From Candidatus Anammoxibacter sp. (GTDB lineage Bacteria; Planctomycetota; Brocadiia; Brocadiales; Anammoxibacteraceae): 64,000 nt of DNA. The stretch covers positions 1-64,000 of the forward strand of contig JAIQZQ010000015.1 of assembly GCA_021777105.1 (NCBI GenBank), written 5' to 3'. The position numbers and the translations under genes were made by a program. Every line of letters begins with the position of its first letter. Within the stretch, counting starts at the first letter, position 1. Positions 9,243-18,651 of the stretch are shown here, one piece after another. The notes under the pieces are model-generated. The model ran no database searches. It was given only the letters and a program-made list of their open reading frames with translations, and had not been told where the DNA came from.

Positions 9243-9872
9243 ATGAGATTGAACAAGAGAGTACAACAGAAGGTAATTACAATCGCGGGGCTTTACTTTT
9301 TACGGTTGTTGCTGACCACGATGAAAATAGAGAAAAGGCGAAAAGACGGCGGCTATTACCAGTTGATAAAAGATAAAAAAGCTATATACGCTTTTTGGCA
9401 TTCAGCAATGGTGCCTTCCGGATATGCGTTTAAATTTCTAGGGTTGCGGGTGCTTGTCAGCCAGCATAGAGACGGGGAGTATATTGCCGGGGCGTTGAAC
9501 AGGTTGGGCTTTGACACGATTCGCGGCTCGTCGACACGCGGCGGAACAAGGGCGTTGATAAGGCTTGTGAAACTGGCGTCCATTAAGAGGTCATACATGC
9601 TAACCCCGGATGGCCCGCGCGGTCCCAGGCATGTTGTTCAGCCGGGGATTGTCTTTTTAGCGAAGAAGACGGGGATTCCAATTATTCCGGTATCCGCAAA
9701 AATATCAAAATATTGGGAATTGCCAAGCTGGGACAAGTTTGAGATTCCAAAACCTTTTTCAAAGGCGACATTGGTATTTGGCGATCCTATTCATGTGGCG
9801 CCGGACTCAAACAGGGAACAGATTGCGCAATACTGCAAACGTTTGGAAGATGTTTTGAATTTTAAAAATTAA
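9243..9872 (+). CDS. DUF374-family lysophospholipid acyltransferase-like protein
   Basis: This 209-aa protein matches the DUF374 branch of the glycerol-phosphate acyltransferase superfamily. An AFWHSAM block near residue 57 carries the conserved His, SQHRDGEYIA follows, then RGSSTRGGTRAL and the TPDGPRGPRHVVQPG block. Members are membrane-associated acyltransferases, and some are linked to lipid A or phospholipid acylation. An N-terminal hydrophobic stretch (residues 12-24) may associate with the membrane. It lies 36 bp after the ABC ATPase and 2 bp before the radical SAM gene. Substrate not inferable. Confidence 0.85.
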   Translation: MRLNKRVQQKVITIAGLYFLRLLLTTMKIEKRRKDGGYYQLIKDKKAIYAFWHSAMVPSGYAFKFLGLRVLVSQHRDGEYIAGALNRLGFDTIRGSSTRGGTRALIRLVKLASIKRSYMLTPDGPRGPRHVVQPGIVFLAKKTGIPIIPVSAKISKYWELPSWDKFEIPKPFSKATLVFGDPIHVAPDSNREQIAQYCKRLEDVLNFKN

Positions 9873-9874
9873 GC

Positions 9875-10774
9875 ATGGAAATATCCCTTGTAAACCGCAA
9901 ATCCAGCGTTCTTTCCGCTTCAAGCCTGATGTGTTTTCAAAAAAGGGCATTAACCATAAATCCGGCAATAGGGTGCGCGCATCAGTGCGCTTATTGTTAT
10001 GTCAGGGGTTACCTGGCATACCCGGGCGACGGCAGGGTTGATGTATACGCGAATCTTGTTGAAAAAATAGGGCGGGAACTGCCAAGAAAGCGCAAAAAGC
10101 CTGAGGTTGTCTTTTTCAGCACGGCGTGCGACGCGTTTCAGCCTGTGCCGCAGGTTCTTAAAACTTCTTATGATATTATGCGCATATTGCTTGACAACGG
10201 CATTGCGATAAGCTTTCTTACTAAAGGCTCAATACCGGCAAATTTTCTGGAACTTTTTAAATCTTTCCCTGAACTTGTTTGCGCAAAAATCGGGTTGATA
10301 ACCACTGACAGGGAGATTCAGCGCATCTTTGAGCCTCATGCGGCAACGCCTTCACAAAGATTGGCAAATATCAGAAAACTAAGTAAATGCGGCGTTAGAG
10401 TAGAGTTGCGCATGGACCCCATAATCCCCGGGGTGACTGATACCCGCAAATGCCTGCAAGAATATTTTCACGCAATAAAGGGGCTTGGCGCGCAAGCCAT
10501 ATTCCTGAACTATTTGTTGCTTAGAAATCAGATAAAAAAAAACCTGCAAAAAGCCGTTTCGTCAACGGCAATATATGAAAAGATTGTCGGGCAGTATAAG
10601 AAAGGCGGTAAAGTCTCGTTAAAAGCGGCAAATTCAAAAGCTTTTGCGTTGTCAAAAGATTACAGGACGCAAAAATACGCTATGATTGCAAAGCTTGCCG
10701 GCGTTTATAATATAAAAGCGCATGTTTGCGGTTGTAAAAATCCAGACATAGCCGGCAATATGGTTTGCGTATAA
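9875..10774 (+). CDS. SPL-family radical SAM protein
   Basis: This 299-aa protein carries the radical-SAM cysteine motif C34-X3-C38-X2-C41 in NPAIGCAHQCAYCYVRGY, the pattern of the spore-photoproduct-lyase-like group. A TIM-barrel follows with KPEVVFFSTACDAFQP and the VELRMDPIIPGVTD segment. Two C-terminal cysteines (VCGCKNP) may bind an extra cluster. SPL relatives in non-sporulating bacteria have unknown substrates; DNA photoproduct repair is one possibility. The ATG lies 2 bp after the acyltransferase stop without a separate ribosome site, so translation is probably coupled. Confidence 0.85.
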   Translation: MEISLVNRKSSVLSASSLMCFQKRALTINPAIGCAHQCAYCYVRGYLAYPGDGRVDVYANLVEKIGRELPRKRKKPEVVFFSTACDAFQPVPQVLKTSYDIMRILLDNGIAISFLTKGSIPANFLELFKSFPELVCAKIGLITTDREIQRIFEPHAATPSQRLANIRKLSKCGVRVELRMDPIIPGVTDTRKCLQEYFHAIKGLGAQAIFLNYLLLRNQIKKNLQKAVSSTAIYEKIVGQYKKGGKVSLKAANSKAFALSKDYRTQKYAMIAKLAGVYNIKAHVCGCKNPDIAGNMVCV

Positions 10775-10793
10775 GCGGCTTACAAATAACCCC

Positions 10794-11801
10794 TCATTCT
10801 CCGTCGGTATTTAAGCTGCGGATTCCTCCATCTTTATAAGCAAAATGCTCAAGGTCGTTAGTGTCGCAATATTCAAGCTTAATCATAGGAGAGCCTTTCT
10901 TTACTGAAATGAAATAGATCGGCGCTTCTTCCCCGTCCGGCAGGCAAATTGTTGATTGTGTCGGTTTAATTTCAACGAATTTTTTCTCAATATGAAATAC
11001 CCAGCCATGAACGCATGGATCAAGGTCGATTACATAACAATCTCCATCTTCCTCTACAACGCCTTTTAACATGACCGTATCCCGGTTTTTTGCCTTGCGT
11101 TTAAAAAATTTCGTTGTGGAAAATCTGCTTAATGTTAAATCCCGGCTACTCAAATCAACCAGCGGGTTATCGCCAAAAGATTGGTTTTGTTGCGTCAATT
11201 CAATATCCTTGACTTTGTCTGACATTAACTTGGCGGACAAATCTTCAGCCTCCGCGCTTTCCCGTCCGGTTACAATGTTTTCGTCTGGCGAATCGTCAAT
11301 ATCCGCAATAATAGCGCCGGCAGCATTGTTTTTAAATTGTATAGAGACAGGTTCCAAACTCGGCGTCTCTTCGGGAATTAATCCGATGTTGTTTGCGCCA
11401 ACAGTTGCGTCTTCATTTGCGCCGGTTTCAACAGCTCCGTCTCCGGCAATGTTTGACAACAAAGCCTTTGCCTCCACGTTTCTTGGATCCAACTCAATTA
11501 CCTTTTCCGCAAGGATAATTGCGTCATCCTCTTTGCCTACTTCCGAATAAAGTTGGGCCAAACGCAACAACGTCAACAGATCATTGCCATGGTCATTTAA
11601 TATGCCTACAAAAGTTTGAATTCCGTTTTCGTAATCTTCCAATTCAAGGAGAACTTCTCCATAATTGCGCCTGGCGTCGACAAATTTGGGATCTTTTTCG
11701 ATTGCCGCCGCAAATAAGGTCTTTGCTTCCTCCATATTGCCTGCATCGTAAGCTGCTATTCCCTTTTGATTGTATTCTTGCGCCTCAATTACTGCGTCCA
11801 T
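10794..11801 (-). CDS. TPR protein with C-terminal beta domain
   Basis: This 335-aa protein has three to four tetratricopeptide repeats in residues 3-115, an acidic low-complexity linker (about 120-215) and a C-terminal beta-rich domain of about 100 residues with two cysteines. It is the last gene of the kinase operon, 57 bp after the hybrid kinase, so it may be an adaptor or output partner. TTG and ATG codons are adjacent at the start. GGGGGTGG sits seven bases before the ATG, so I chose the ATG. The C-terminal domain is not recognised. Confidence 0.65.
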   Translation of the reverse strand: MDAVIEAQEYNQKGIAAYDAGNMEEAKTLFAAAIEKDPKFVDARRNYGEVLLELEDYENGIQTFVGILNDHGNDLLTLLRLAQLYSEVGKEDDAIILAEKVIELDPRNVEAKALLSNIAGDGAVETGANEDATVGANNIGLIPEETPSLEPVSIQFKNNAAGAIIADIDDSPDENIVTGRESAEAEDLSAKLMSDKVKDIELTQQNQSFGDNPLVDLSSRDLTLSRFSTTKFFKRKAKNRDTVMLKGVVEEDGDCYVIDLDPCVHGWVFHIEKKFVEIKPTQSTICLPDGEEAPIYFISVKKGSPMIKLEYCDTNDLEHFAYKDGGIRSLNTDGE

Positions 11802-11861
11802 CAATCCACCCCCTTTATTAAACCTTCGTTATTATGCGTCAATAATTTGTGACGAATTAAA

Positions 11862-13994
11862 CTAGTTTGTTTGATTTCCAATATAACAAGACACAACCGT
11901 GCCTTGTTCAGAGTTTTGCCGCACCTTAAATGATGCGCCTATAATGTTTGCGCGGTAATTCATTGTGCGCAAACCCATGCCTTCATTCCTTTTAAATGTG
12001 TTTGGTTGCCCAAGGCCGTTGTCCTTTACCTCGACAACAAATGCGTCGCTGTTTCCTGAAAGATTGATCCATATATTCTTTGCCTTTGAATGTTTGACGG
12101 CGTTATTAACCGCCTCCTGCACTATCCGGTAAAGATGCGTCGCAACTGCGCGGTCTTTAATGCGGAAATCCCGGCTGCAGGTAAAATCGCATGGAGTTCC
12201 ATATATTTTAATCACATCTGAAGCTAATTCCTGTATTGCCATTTCCAGGCTTTGAGGATCGTCTTCCAGAAGAGACAGGCCTTTTGCCAATTTGCGCACT
12301 TGATTAATAGAATCGTTGACCAATGTCTCAATTTCTATTGCCTGGCCTGACTCGCTAACGTCCTTATCTTTAAGGCTTTTATACAATAGGTCGCATTTGA
12401 AAGCCACTCCTGTAAGAATCTGGCCTACGCTGTCATGTAAATCACGGCCTATTCGCAGTCTTTCGCGCTCCTCTATTTCAAGGATCTCTTTTTCTATTTT
12501 TCTGCGGTCTGTAATATCTGTTGATATGCTACAAGTGGCGTAAAGCAATCCTGTTGAATCAAAAAGTGGAAATTTAGCGGATATATATGTATGCGCTCCG
12601 TCTTTTTGAGGGGCAGTCTCTTCTATCTCCATAAACTTCTTTGTTAGCAGAACTTCCTTATCATTGGCTATAAATGTTTTTGCCGTTTCTTTAGGGAAAA
12701 TATCATAATCAGTTTTTCCGATGATATCGTTTTTAGAGGTGTGAAACTGGGCCTCAAACTGTTTATTTATCAGCATATATTGCCCTTTCAAATCTTTCAG
12801 GTAAATAACCGCCGTAGTGTTGTCTATAATTGACTGCAACTGTTCCTTGATTGCGCGAAGTTCGTCCTCAATTCCTTTTCGTTCAGTAACATCTCTAAAT
12901 ATCATCTGGATAATCTTGTTGCCGCCGACGTCAATAACGCTTGAGCTTATTTCGACCGGAATATTCTCGCCGTTTCTTCGTGAAATAAAAAGGTTCTCAG
13001 AGATGCCGTTAATGCCGACGCCTTGTTGAACATGGTTTCTAAAGAGCTTGTTGTAATATTCCTTGTCGGCCTCAGGATGAAGCTTGGTGTGATGTTTGCC
13101 TATAATACGGCTTGCAGGCATGCCCATTAATTCTTCGCATTTCCTGTTTACATCCACAATTTTTCCTGATAAGACGTCAACTATAAAAATAGCGTCATTT
13201 GCCGTTTCAATTAATTTACGGTATCTTTCAGAGCTTTCCCTTAAAGCTTTCTCTCTCTCCAGGCGTTTGCGTTCGGTTATATCGCGGACAATGCGAATAA
13301 TAGCGACATCACTCCCTTTATTATCTTTAACTTTTGATTCTGTGGAAAAAGCCGGAAATTCACCGCCGTTCTTGCGCCTGGCGATAAATTCACCATCCAG
13401 TGTTCCCTTGTCGTTTTTAGCTCCGGTCTTCGTTAATGCTTTCTCATCAATAACTCTTTGCAGCGCTAACTTATTGCAATCCTTGCCGATTACATCGCTT
13501 TCGGTATATCCATATGTTTTGCAAAAAGCGTTGTTAACAAAAGTTATTTTGTCTTCCATGTCCGCAATATAAATGCAGTCGCTTGTGTCCATAATTGCGC
13601 GCTGAAGCATTCTGTTTTGTTCCTCTATTTGCTTAAGTGTGATTGCTTTTTCAATCGAGGTCGGCAATATTTTCAGGTAATTACTATCCTCGTCTTTGAC
13701 AAGGTAGTCGCTCGCTCCCTTTTTCATTGCCATTACGGCAATTTCTTCATCGCCATGTCCGGTGATAAGGATAATGGGCGACGTTTTGGCGGACCCGAAT
13801 ATGTCAAACGCCGTGCCGTCGCAAAGCGAATAATCTGAAACAATAATGTCGAACGTCTCTTCGCTCAGAATTTTTTTGGCGGATGAAACAGAGTTGGTTA
13901 TTGTGTAAACGTATGGAAGGCTTGATTCATTTACAGCGCGTTTAAACGCAAGCTGGTCAACCGCGTCATCTTCTATTAACAAAACTCTAAACAT
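11862..13994 (-). CDS. Hybrid sensor kinase: REC-PAS-PAS-PAS-HisKA_3-HATPase_c
   Basis: This 710-aa protein begins with a receiver domain: LIEDDAVDQ, phospho-acceptor D54 in VSDYSLCDG, and a YLVKDED lysine. Three PAS domains follow (about residues 125-250, 255-375, 380-500), then a NarL-type HisKA_3 helix with RIGRDLHDSVGQILTG carrying the phospho-accepting His, and an HATPase_c domain with NNAVKHSKA and GLGQP. HisKA_3 kinases normally signal to LuxR-type regulators; none is adjacent. There is no membrane segment, so sensing is cytoplasmic. It lies 26 bp after the response regulator gene in the same operon. Confidence 0.9.
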   Translation of the reverse strand: MFRVLLIEDDAVDQLAFKRAVNESSLPYVYTITNSVSSAKKILSEETFDIIVSDYSLCDGTAFDIFGSAKTSPIILITGHGDEEIAVMAMKKGASDYLVKDEDSNYLKILPTSIEKAITLKQIEEQNRMLQRAIMDTSDCIYIADMEDKITFVNNAFCKTYGYTESDVIGKDCNKLALQRVIDEKALTKTGAKNDKGTLDGEFIARRKNGGEFPAFSTESKVKDNKGSDVAIIRIVRDITERKRLEREKALRESSERYRKLIETANDAIFIVDVLSGKIVDVNRKCEELMGMPASRIIGKHHTKLHPEADKEYYNKLFRNHVQQGVGINGISENLFISRRNGENIPVEISSSVIDVGGNKIIQMIFRDVTERKGIEDELRAIKEQLQSIIDNTTAVIYLKDLKGQYMLINKQFEAQFHTSKNDIIGKTDYDIFPKETAKTFIANDKEVLLTKKFMEIEETAPQKDGAHTYISAKFPLFDSTGLLYATCSISTDITDRRKIEKEILEIEERERLRIGRDLHDSVGQILTGVAFKCDLLYKSLKDKDVSESGQAIEIETLVNDSINQVRKLAKGLSLLEDDPQSLEMAIQELASDVIKIYGTPCDFTCSRDFRIKDRAVATHLYRIVQEAVNNAVKHSKAKNIWINLSGNSDAFVVEVKDNGLGQPNTFKRNEGMGLRTMNYRANIIGASFKVRQNSEQGTVVSCYIGNQTN

Positions 13995-14020
13995 GTTTTT
14001 TTTAGCTTTCCTGTCTTTTA

Positions 14021-14434
14021 CTACGACAAGCCGTTTATATCCAAATAATTATCAAATGTTTTGACCATATCCACAAATTGCCAATAATCCACCGGTTTAA
14101 CCATGTAGGCTGCAATGCCTAATTGCAGACATTCATCCTTTTCTTGCTCGTTGTCGGAAGTTGTCAAAACCAGTGTGGGTATGTTTCTGATTGCCTCATT
14201 ATCATTTCTTATTTCTCTCAAAAATTCAATGCCGGTCATTAAGGGCATATTTAAATCAAGAATAATAATGCCCGGTTTTTCATTAAACTTGTTTCTGAGA
14301 TATTCAAGCGCCTTTTCGCCGTTGCCGACAATCGCGAGTTTGTTTGAGATATTCGCGTCCCTGAATGCCCGCTGAACAGTCATGACATCGACTTTATCAT
14401 CTTCGACCAGCAAAATAGTCTTATTGTTTTTCAT
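14021..14434 (-). CDS. Single-domain response regulator (Rcp1-like)
   Basis: This 137-aa protein is a receiver domain only: ILLVEDDKVD at the N terminus, phosphorylated D60 in IILDLNMPLMTG, the LTTSD threonine near residue 92 and K in YMVKPVD near 113. It resembles Rcp1/CheY-type regulators that pair with phytochrome-like kinases, whose transmitter domain is like that of the kinase encoded next upstream. With no DNA-binding domain, it probably relays phosphate to the REC-bearing hybrid kinase downstream or to an unlinked protein. It lies in the middle of the four-gene minus-strand operon. Confidence 0.9.
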   Translation of the reverse strand: MKNNKTILLVEDDKVDVMTVQRAFRDANISNKLAIVGNGEKALEYLRNKFNEKPGIIILDLNMPLMTGIEFLREIRNDNEAIRNIPTLVLTTSDNEQEKDECLQLGIAAYMVKPVDYWQFVDMVKTFDNYLDINGLS

Positions 14435-14570
14435 GGCGTCAATATTACTAAAAAATAAATAGACATGTCTTTAAAAGATGCGAATCATAAACAAAACGTT
14501 AAGTATAGCGATAGTAACTGAAGTCTAAATCGGCTATTTATAAAAACCTGTTCTATAAAAAAGACGGGGG

Positions 14571-16184
14571 TTAAGCCGATTTGCTTTCCAGCGCGGCGTT
14601 TACAGGCAATGTAAAGAAGAATGTGGACCCAAGACCAAATTTGGATTCAACCCAGATTTTCCCGCCATACAGCTCTACAATTTTCTTTGTAACAGAAAGG
14701 CCTATGCCGGTGTTTTCATATTCATCCCGGGGCGTTAATGTTTGGAACATTTTAAAAATTCTTTCAAAATGCTTTTCTTCAATTCCAGGCCCATTATCAG
14801 AGACGCTAAACCTCCAATATTCTCCATTTTCAACATAGTCAATTATAATTTCACCTTTTGGCTTGTCAATATATTTTATAGCGTTGCTTAGCACATTCTG
14901 AAAAACCTGTTCAATTCGAACCTTTTCACAAAGAATTGAAGGCAACCTGTTTTCTATATTTATATCAATATTCTTGGGAATGGAAAGCAATTCCATTACA
15001 TCCAATACAAGGCGGTTTAAATCAACTTCAACCATATTCTTTTTAGATTGGACGGCGCGCGAATATTTAAGCACGCCGTCTATAAGATTATGCATTCGCT
15101 TGGCTCTGCCTATAAGCAGATTTAATTGCTCTCTGCCCTGGTCGTCAAATTTACTTGAGTAATCGTCCAATATCCATGTTGAAAGGGTGCTAATGGCCCT
15201 TAAAGGCGCTTTTAAATCGTGTGAAATAATATAAGCAAAGCTTTTTAATTCGCTATTTACACTTTCCAATTCGTGTAGCAAACGATCTTTTTCAGACATG
15301 GCTGATTTTAAATCCGTTGTTCGGGTTTCTACTTTATGCTCAAGATCAAGTTTTAGCTCTTCAAGCTCGCCGATGGTTTTCTTTAAACTTAAAGTCATGG
15401 TGTTGAAATTGTCAGCCATAATGCCAATTTCATCATTAGGCTTTACGTCCACGTATTTTGTAAGATCGCCCTTGGCGATTTCCATTGCAACTTGAGTTAC
15501 TTTTTTAATAGGCCGCAATATTACCGACACAAAATGGTATGAAATTGTTAAAGAGACGGCGATAACAACAAATATTATTAACACGCTTATAGAAATAGTT
15601 TCAATGATTTTTTTATCAACGCTTTTTAATGAAATGCCTATTTTTATGCTGCCGCGTTTAGTCGGCTCGTATTCAATTTTAGATCCTGTGAAAAAGAGTA
15701 TATTCTCTGATATCTTCTTCTTTTCAGCGGTTACCATCTTTTCAGTAATTATTGGGGCTGAGAATTCATAAAATTTTTCGCCGGATTTCGACTCTAATGC
15801 AACCCTTGTTACATCATTTTCAAGAAGAGCCTCGGAATCATTGGATTTTTGCATAACCACGGCTTCGCCATTCGTTATATCCATCACTAATGAATTGTCT
15901 TTTCTGAAAATTTTTATATACTTGAAATCCGGTTTTTTGATCCTGCCGGCAATAAGATGTTTAAGGATTATAGCGTCTTCGGTTATTAAACCATATTTGG
16001 AGTCGTATGCAAGGCTTACGGCTTCAGCTACGCCCCTTTTTTCTATCTCATTATACAAATTGTTCCTCTTTACCGTTATGAAGAACATAACCAGTGTTGC
16101 GCAGATGAACATCATTGTAGAGACTATTATAATGAGAAACTTGGACTGCAAATTAAGCCCGGTATTTTTTTTGTTATGTTTCAT
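14571..16184 (-). CDS. Membrane HAMP sensor histidine kinase
   Basis: This 537-aa kinase has a membrane segment at about residues 14-36, a periplasmic domain of about 160 residues, and a second membrane segment at about 195-218. A HAMP domain, a coiled coil, a HisKA helix with SFAYIISHDLKAPLRAIS (phospho-His) and an HATPase_c domain with N-box, DNGPGIEE and GIGLSVTKK follow. The DLKAPLRAI type is phytochrome-like. It senses an extracytoplasmic signal and probably phosphorylates the adjacent single-domain regulator. It is the first gene of the operon; the 136-bp gap before the regulator could hold a second promoter. Confidence 0.9.
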   Translation of the reverse strand: MKHNKKNTGLNLQSKFLIIIVSTMMFICATLVMFFITVKRNNLYNEIEKRGVAEAVSLAYDSKYGLITEDAIILKHLIAGRIKKPDFKYIKIFRKDNSLVMDITNGEAVVMQKSNDSEALLENDVTRVALESKSGEKFYEFSAPIITEKMVTAEKKKISENILFFTGSKIEYEPTKRGSIKIGISLKSVDKKIIETISISVLIIFVVIAVSLTISYHFVSVILRPIKKVTQVAMEIAKGDLTKYVDVKPNDEIGIMADNFNTMTLSLKKTIGELEELKLDLEHKVETRTTDLKSAMSEKDRLLHELESVNSELKSFAYIISHDLKAPLRAISTLSTWILDDYSSKFDDQGREQLNLLIGRAKRMHNLIDGVLKYSRAVQSKKNMVEVDLNRLVLDVMELLSIPKNIDINIENRLPSILCEKVRIEQVFQNVLSNAIKYIDKPKGEIIIDYVENGEYWRFSVSDNGPGIEEKHFERIFKMFQTLTPRDEYENTGIGLSVTKKIVELYGGKIWVESKFGLGSTFFFTLPVNAALESKSA

Positions 16185-16317
16185 AGGTCTATTTATAACA
16201 ATGCTTTAACGCAAATGTAAAAGGAAAATATATTATTCATTTTTTATACTGAAATTTCTAGCTCTAAATTTGAGAGATTAAGCAGAAAAAAAATTTTAAT
16301 TTTTTCTGATTTTTTCC

Positions 16318-16344
16318 TAAAGCTAGGTCAAGACCTGCCGATAA
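16318..16344 (+). promoter_or_regulatory. Sigma-28 (FliA-type) promoter
   Basis: TAAAGCTA at 16318-16325, an 11-bp spacer and GCCGATAA at 16337-16344 match the flagellar sigma-28 consensus (TAAAGTTT, N11, GCCGATAA) at 14 of 16 positions with the exact spacing. The next gene is at 16619, leaving a leader of about 270 nt. The rest of the 434-bp gap is AT-rich and holds an AAGACTT/AAGTCTT hairpin at about 16489-16520. Confidence 0.7.
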
Positions 16345-16618
16345 TAAAGCCGTATCATTGTCTAAAAATTTTTGATTTGCGGAAAATATAAGAATTTGAT
16401 TATGTGTGGATGGAGGTGTAACTGCTTAAATTGCAGTATGTTATGTAAGTAGTATGTTATGGTTTAACTTTACCGCCTTTTTTTGATTGAAGACTTTTAA
16501 TAGATTTACGGTAAGTCTTTATTAGGAAAGAAGTTAACAGACGTTTTGGCCGAATTAGCCGATTTAGCGTGGCGTAAATAAAAATTATTTTTTAAAATTT
16601 TTTAAGAAAATAAAAAAT

Positions 16619-18370
16619 ATGGCTGATATACCAGGCATTAATTCAAGCTTTAACTCAAGCCGCGACAAAGTTTCCGTGTTGTTTAAAGATAAGGAAACTA
16701 AATCTAGCAGACCGCAATCTGAAAAAAAGTTTGATTTTGAACAATTGAGGAATTCCAGTGAAGAGTTTGCAAAACAGTTAGAGGCTCTTGCTCCAAAGCA
16801 AAAATTTGACCCAAAACAGAGACAAAATGCCCAAGGCCGTCAACGAGGAGGCGACTCCGGTTTTAGATTTGTAGGCGAGTCCAGCCGGCAACGCAGAGGC
16901 GACTCCAGTTTCAAATTTATAGGCGATTCCAGCCGGCAACGTAAATCAGCTACGCAGCGCATTGTAGACAATATTCTTAATCGGGAATTTGAGAAGAAGC
17001 TAAAACCGGTTGGAGACCGGCTTATACCTATTGAGCCGCAATTAGAGAATGTTATTTTTAATGAAAAATTCTTAAGAATAGCGGAAAAAGCGGAAAATTA
17101 TGTTGCCGATGTTATAAAGAGCAGAGGTGAATTTGTAAATTTAAAGGTTTCTCAAATATTTTCAAACGCCACGGAGTTGCCTGAAGGGGGCGAAAAGGCT
17201 GATAAAGTTTTAGACCCAAATTCAGCGAAGTTTCTTGAGAAAAATAAAGATCTTGTTGAAATTGTAAACGAAAACAGCTCGTTATTATCAAATTTTATCA
17301 GCGATGATGTTAGAAGCGAAGATGACGCCAAACAGTTAGTTGTTAATTTTGTTTATGATAAACTTGACACAACCAGAGAAATAACAAAAGATTTCCTAGA
17401 CGAGAATTTTCTATTAACGAAATTTGTCGCTTCTGATTTCGGCAATATTACAGAGATATTAAACAACGACACCAGAGCCGAAACTGCCTTTACCGCAGAG
17501 CCTTCGTTTGGCCTTGAGCTGCTTGAAAAACAGATTGTAAGCAGCGTCGCCAGTTTGTTTCCAACCAGTGAAACTATAACTTCCACATTCCTGGCAAACA
17601 ATCCGTTTGCCGCCGTTAATCTTTTGGGCAAACCGCAAAAAGTAAAAGCCTTAAAAATTGAAAACGGCAATAATAGATTAAAAAAGATTGTTGTGGACGA
17701 TATTGTTTCAGAAAGCAAGGATAAGATAAAAATTAAAGATAAAGACAAAGATAAAAATAAAGACAAGGATAAGAAGATCAAAATTAAGAAAGTAAAGAGC
17801 TCAGATAAAACATTAGTTAGTAATATTTCAAGCCTTAATGTCAGCTTTAGATCGGAAACCGTTAACTTTGCCTTTAATCAGATTAATAATAAGGCTGTTT
17901 TAAACCGGTCATTTTTAAACGCAAATCCCAGGTTCACGCTTGCCGTTGCCGGAGATTTTTTGACAAATAAAAATAGGGATAACACTCTTGCCCAATTCTT
18001 AAATGAAGATAAAGAGCTTACCCGCATCACAAAAAAGCCGCCCGATGTTGACAAAATATTCGCTTCGTTTCACGCTGAGATTGCCGTCAGGAAACTGCCT
18101 GAAGATTCCGCGCTGGATAGAGAGTTCTTAAGCGCAAACGTTAACATTGCGTTTATGGTTAACCAATCGCCGGAATTTGCCAAAGCTTTGGAAAAGGATA
18201 ATGAAAGGATAGAAAAATTTGTTGACCTCAATAGGGGGGGCACAGGGGAACGAGAGTTGACAAAAGAGGAAGTTTTAACAAGTCTCGGCGAATCATTTGA
18301 CGCATTTTTAGACGTGTTTGGCGCGCCTGCAAACGGCGATACCGGTGAGAGCGTTGATTTAACAGGATAG
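16619..18370 (+). CDS. Repeat-containing cytoplasmic protein, possible motility-regulon member
   Basis: This 583-aa protein has no signal peptide or membrane segment and belongs to no family I know. Residues 1-75 are polar; two 16-aa units (FVGESSRQR/FIGDSSRQR) lie at about 78-109. From residue 140 onward a degenerate module built on FLxxNxxhxxxV...hxxD recurs at least five times (around FLEKNKDL, FLDENFLL, FLANNPFA, FLNANPRF and FLSANVNI), suggesting an alpha-helical solenoid. A Lys/Asp run (about 365-392) splits the repeats. The upstream sigma-28 promoter hints at co-regulation with flagella or chemotaxis. No ribosome site better than AAGAAAA is visible. Confidence 0.7.
   Translation: MADIPGINSSFNSSRDKVSVLFKDKETKSSRPQSEKKFDFEQLRNSSEEFAKQLEALAPKQKFDPKQRQNAQGRQRGGDSGFRFVGESSRQRRGDSSFKFIGDSSRQRKSATQRIVDNILNREFEKKLKPVGDRLIPIEPQLENVIFNEKFLRIAEKAENYVADVIKSRGEFVNLKVSQIFSNATELPEGGEKADKVLDPNSAKFLEKNKDLVEIVNENSSLLSNFISDDVRSEDDAKQLVVNFVYDKLDTTREITKDFLDENFLLTKFVASDFGNITEILNNDTRAETAFTAEPSFGLELLEKQIVSSVASLFPTSETITSTFLANNPFAAVNLLGKPQKVKALKIENGNNRLKKIVVDDIVSESKDKIKIKDKDKDKNKDKDKKIKIKKVKSSDKTLVSNISSLNVSFRSETVNFAFNQINNKAVLNRSFLNANPRFTLAVAGDFLTNKNRDNTLAQFLNEDKELTRITKKPPDVDKIFASFHAEIAVRKLPEDSALDREFLSANVNIAFMVNQSPEFAKALEKDNERIEKFVDLNRGGTGERELTKEEVLTSLGESFDAFLDVFGAPANGDTGESVDLTG
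16850..16945 (+). repeat. Two tandem 48-bp in-frame repeats
   Basis: Units 16850-16897 and 16898-16945 each begin GGCGACTCC and contain CCAGCCGGCAACG. Each encodes 16 residues ending in SSRQR. They lie in the coding region of the 583-aa repeat protein and look like a recent duplication. Confidence 0.75.
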
Positions 18371-18439
18371 GCTAAAAAACACAACCTCTTTTAATCTATA
18401 CTCAAAAGCATCAGGTTTTCGAAATTTGCTAATGAATAA

Positions 18440-18494
18440 AAGGCTAAAGCCTTAACTCCAACAAGGAGAGTTTATTGGAATTTACCCTTTAGGG
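18440..18494. repeat. Pair of short hairpins downstream of the repeat-protein gene
   Basis: AAGGCTAAAGCCTT (18440-18453) and ACCCTTTAGGGT-type palindrome (18484-18495) flank ACTCCAACAAGGAG. The compact set of palindromes in the 280-bp convergent gap looks like a dispersed intergenic element or a weak terminator. No second copy is in the window. Confidence 0.35.
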
Positions 18495-18651
18495 TTTTAT
18501 TTCATTGCATTTGAAGAAAACATACACGAACATAATTTTTCGAAAATCTGATTTGTTTGACTATATTAGCAAAAACGTATTGGCAAAATATTTTTAAATG
18601 TATTATTCCCGCCTTTTGTTTTTATGTTTTTACTTATCTGGTTTGACCGGG

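Noticed and set aside
16402..16452. 16-codon cysteine-rich frame (five Cys) after the sigma-28 promoter
   Set aside because: There is no ribosome site before the ATG, and such a short frame can arise by chance.
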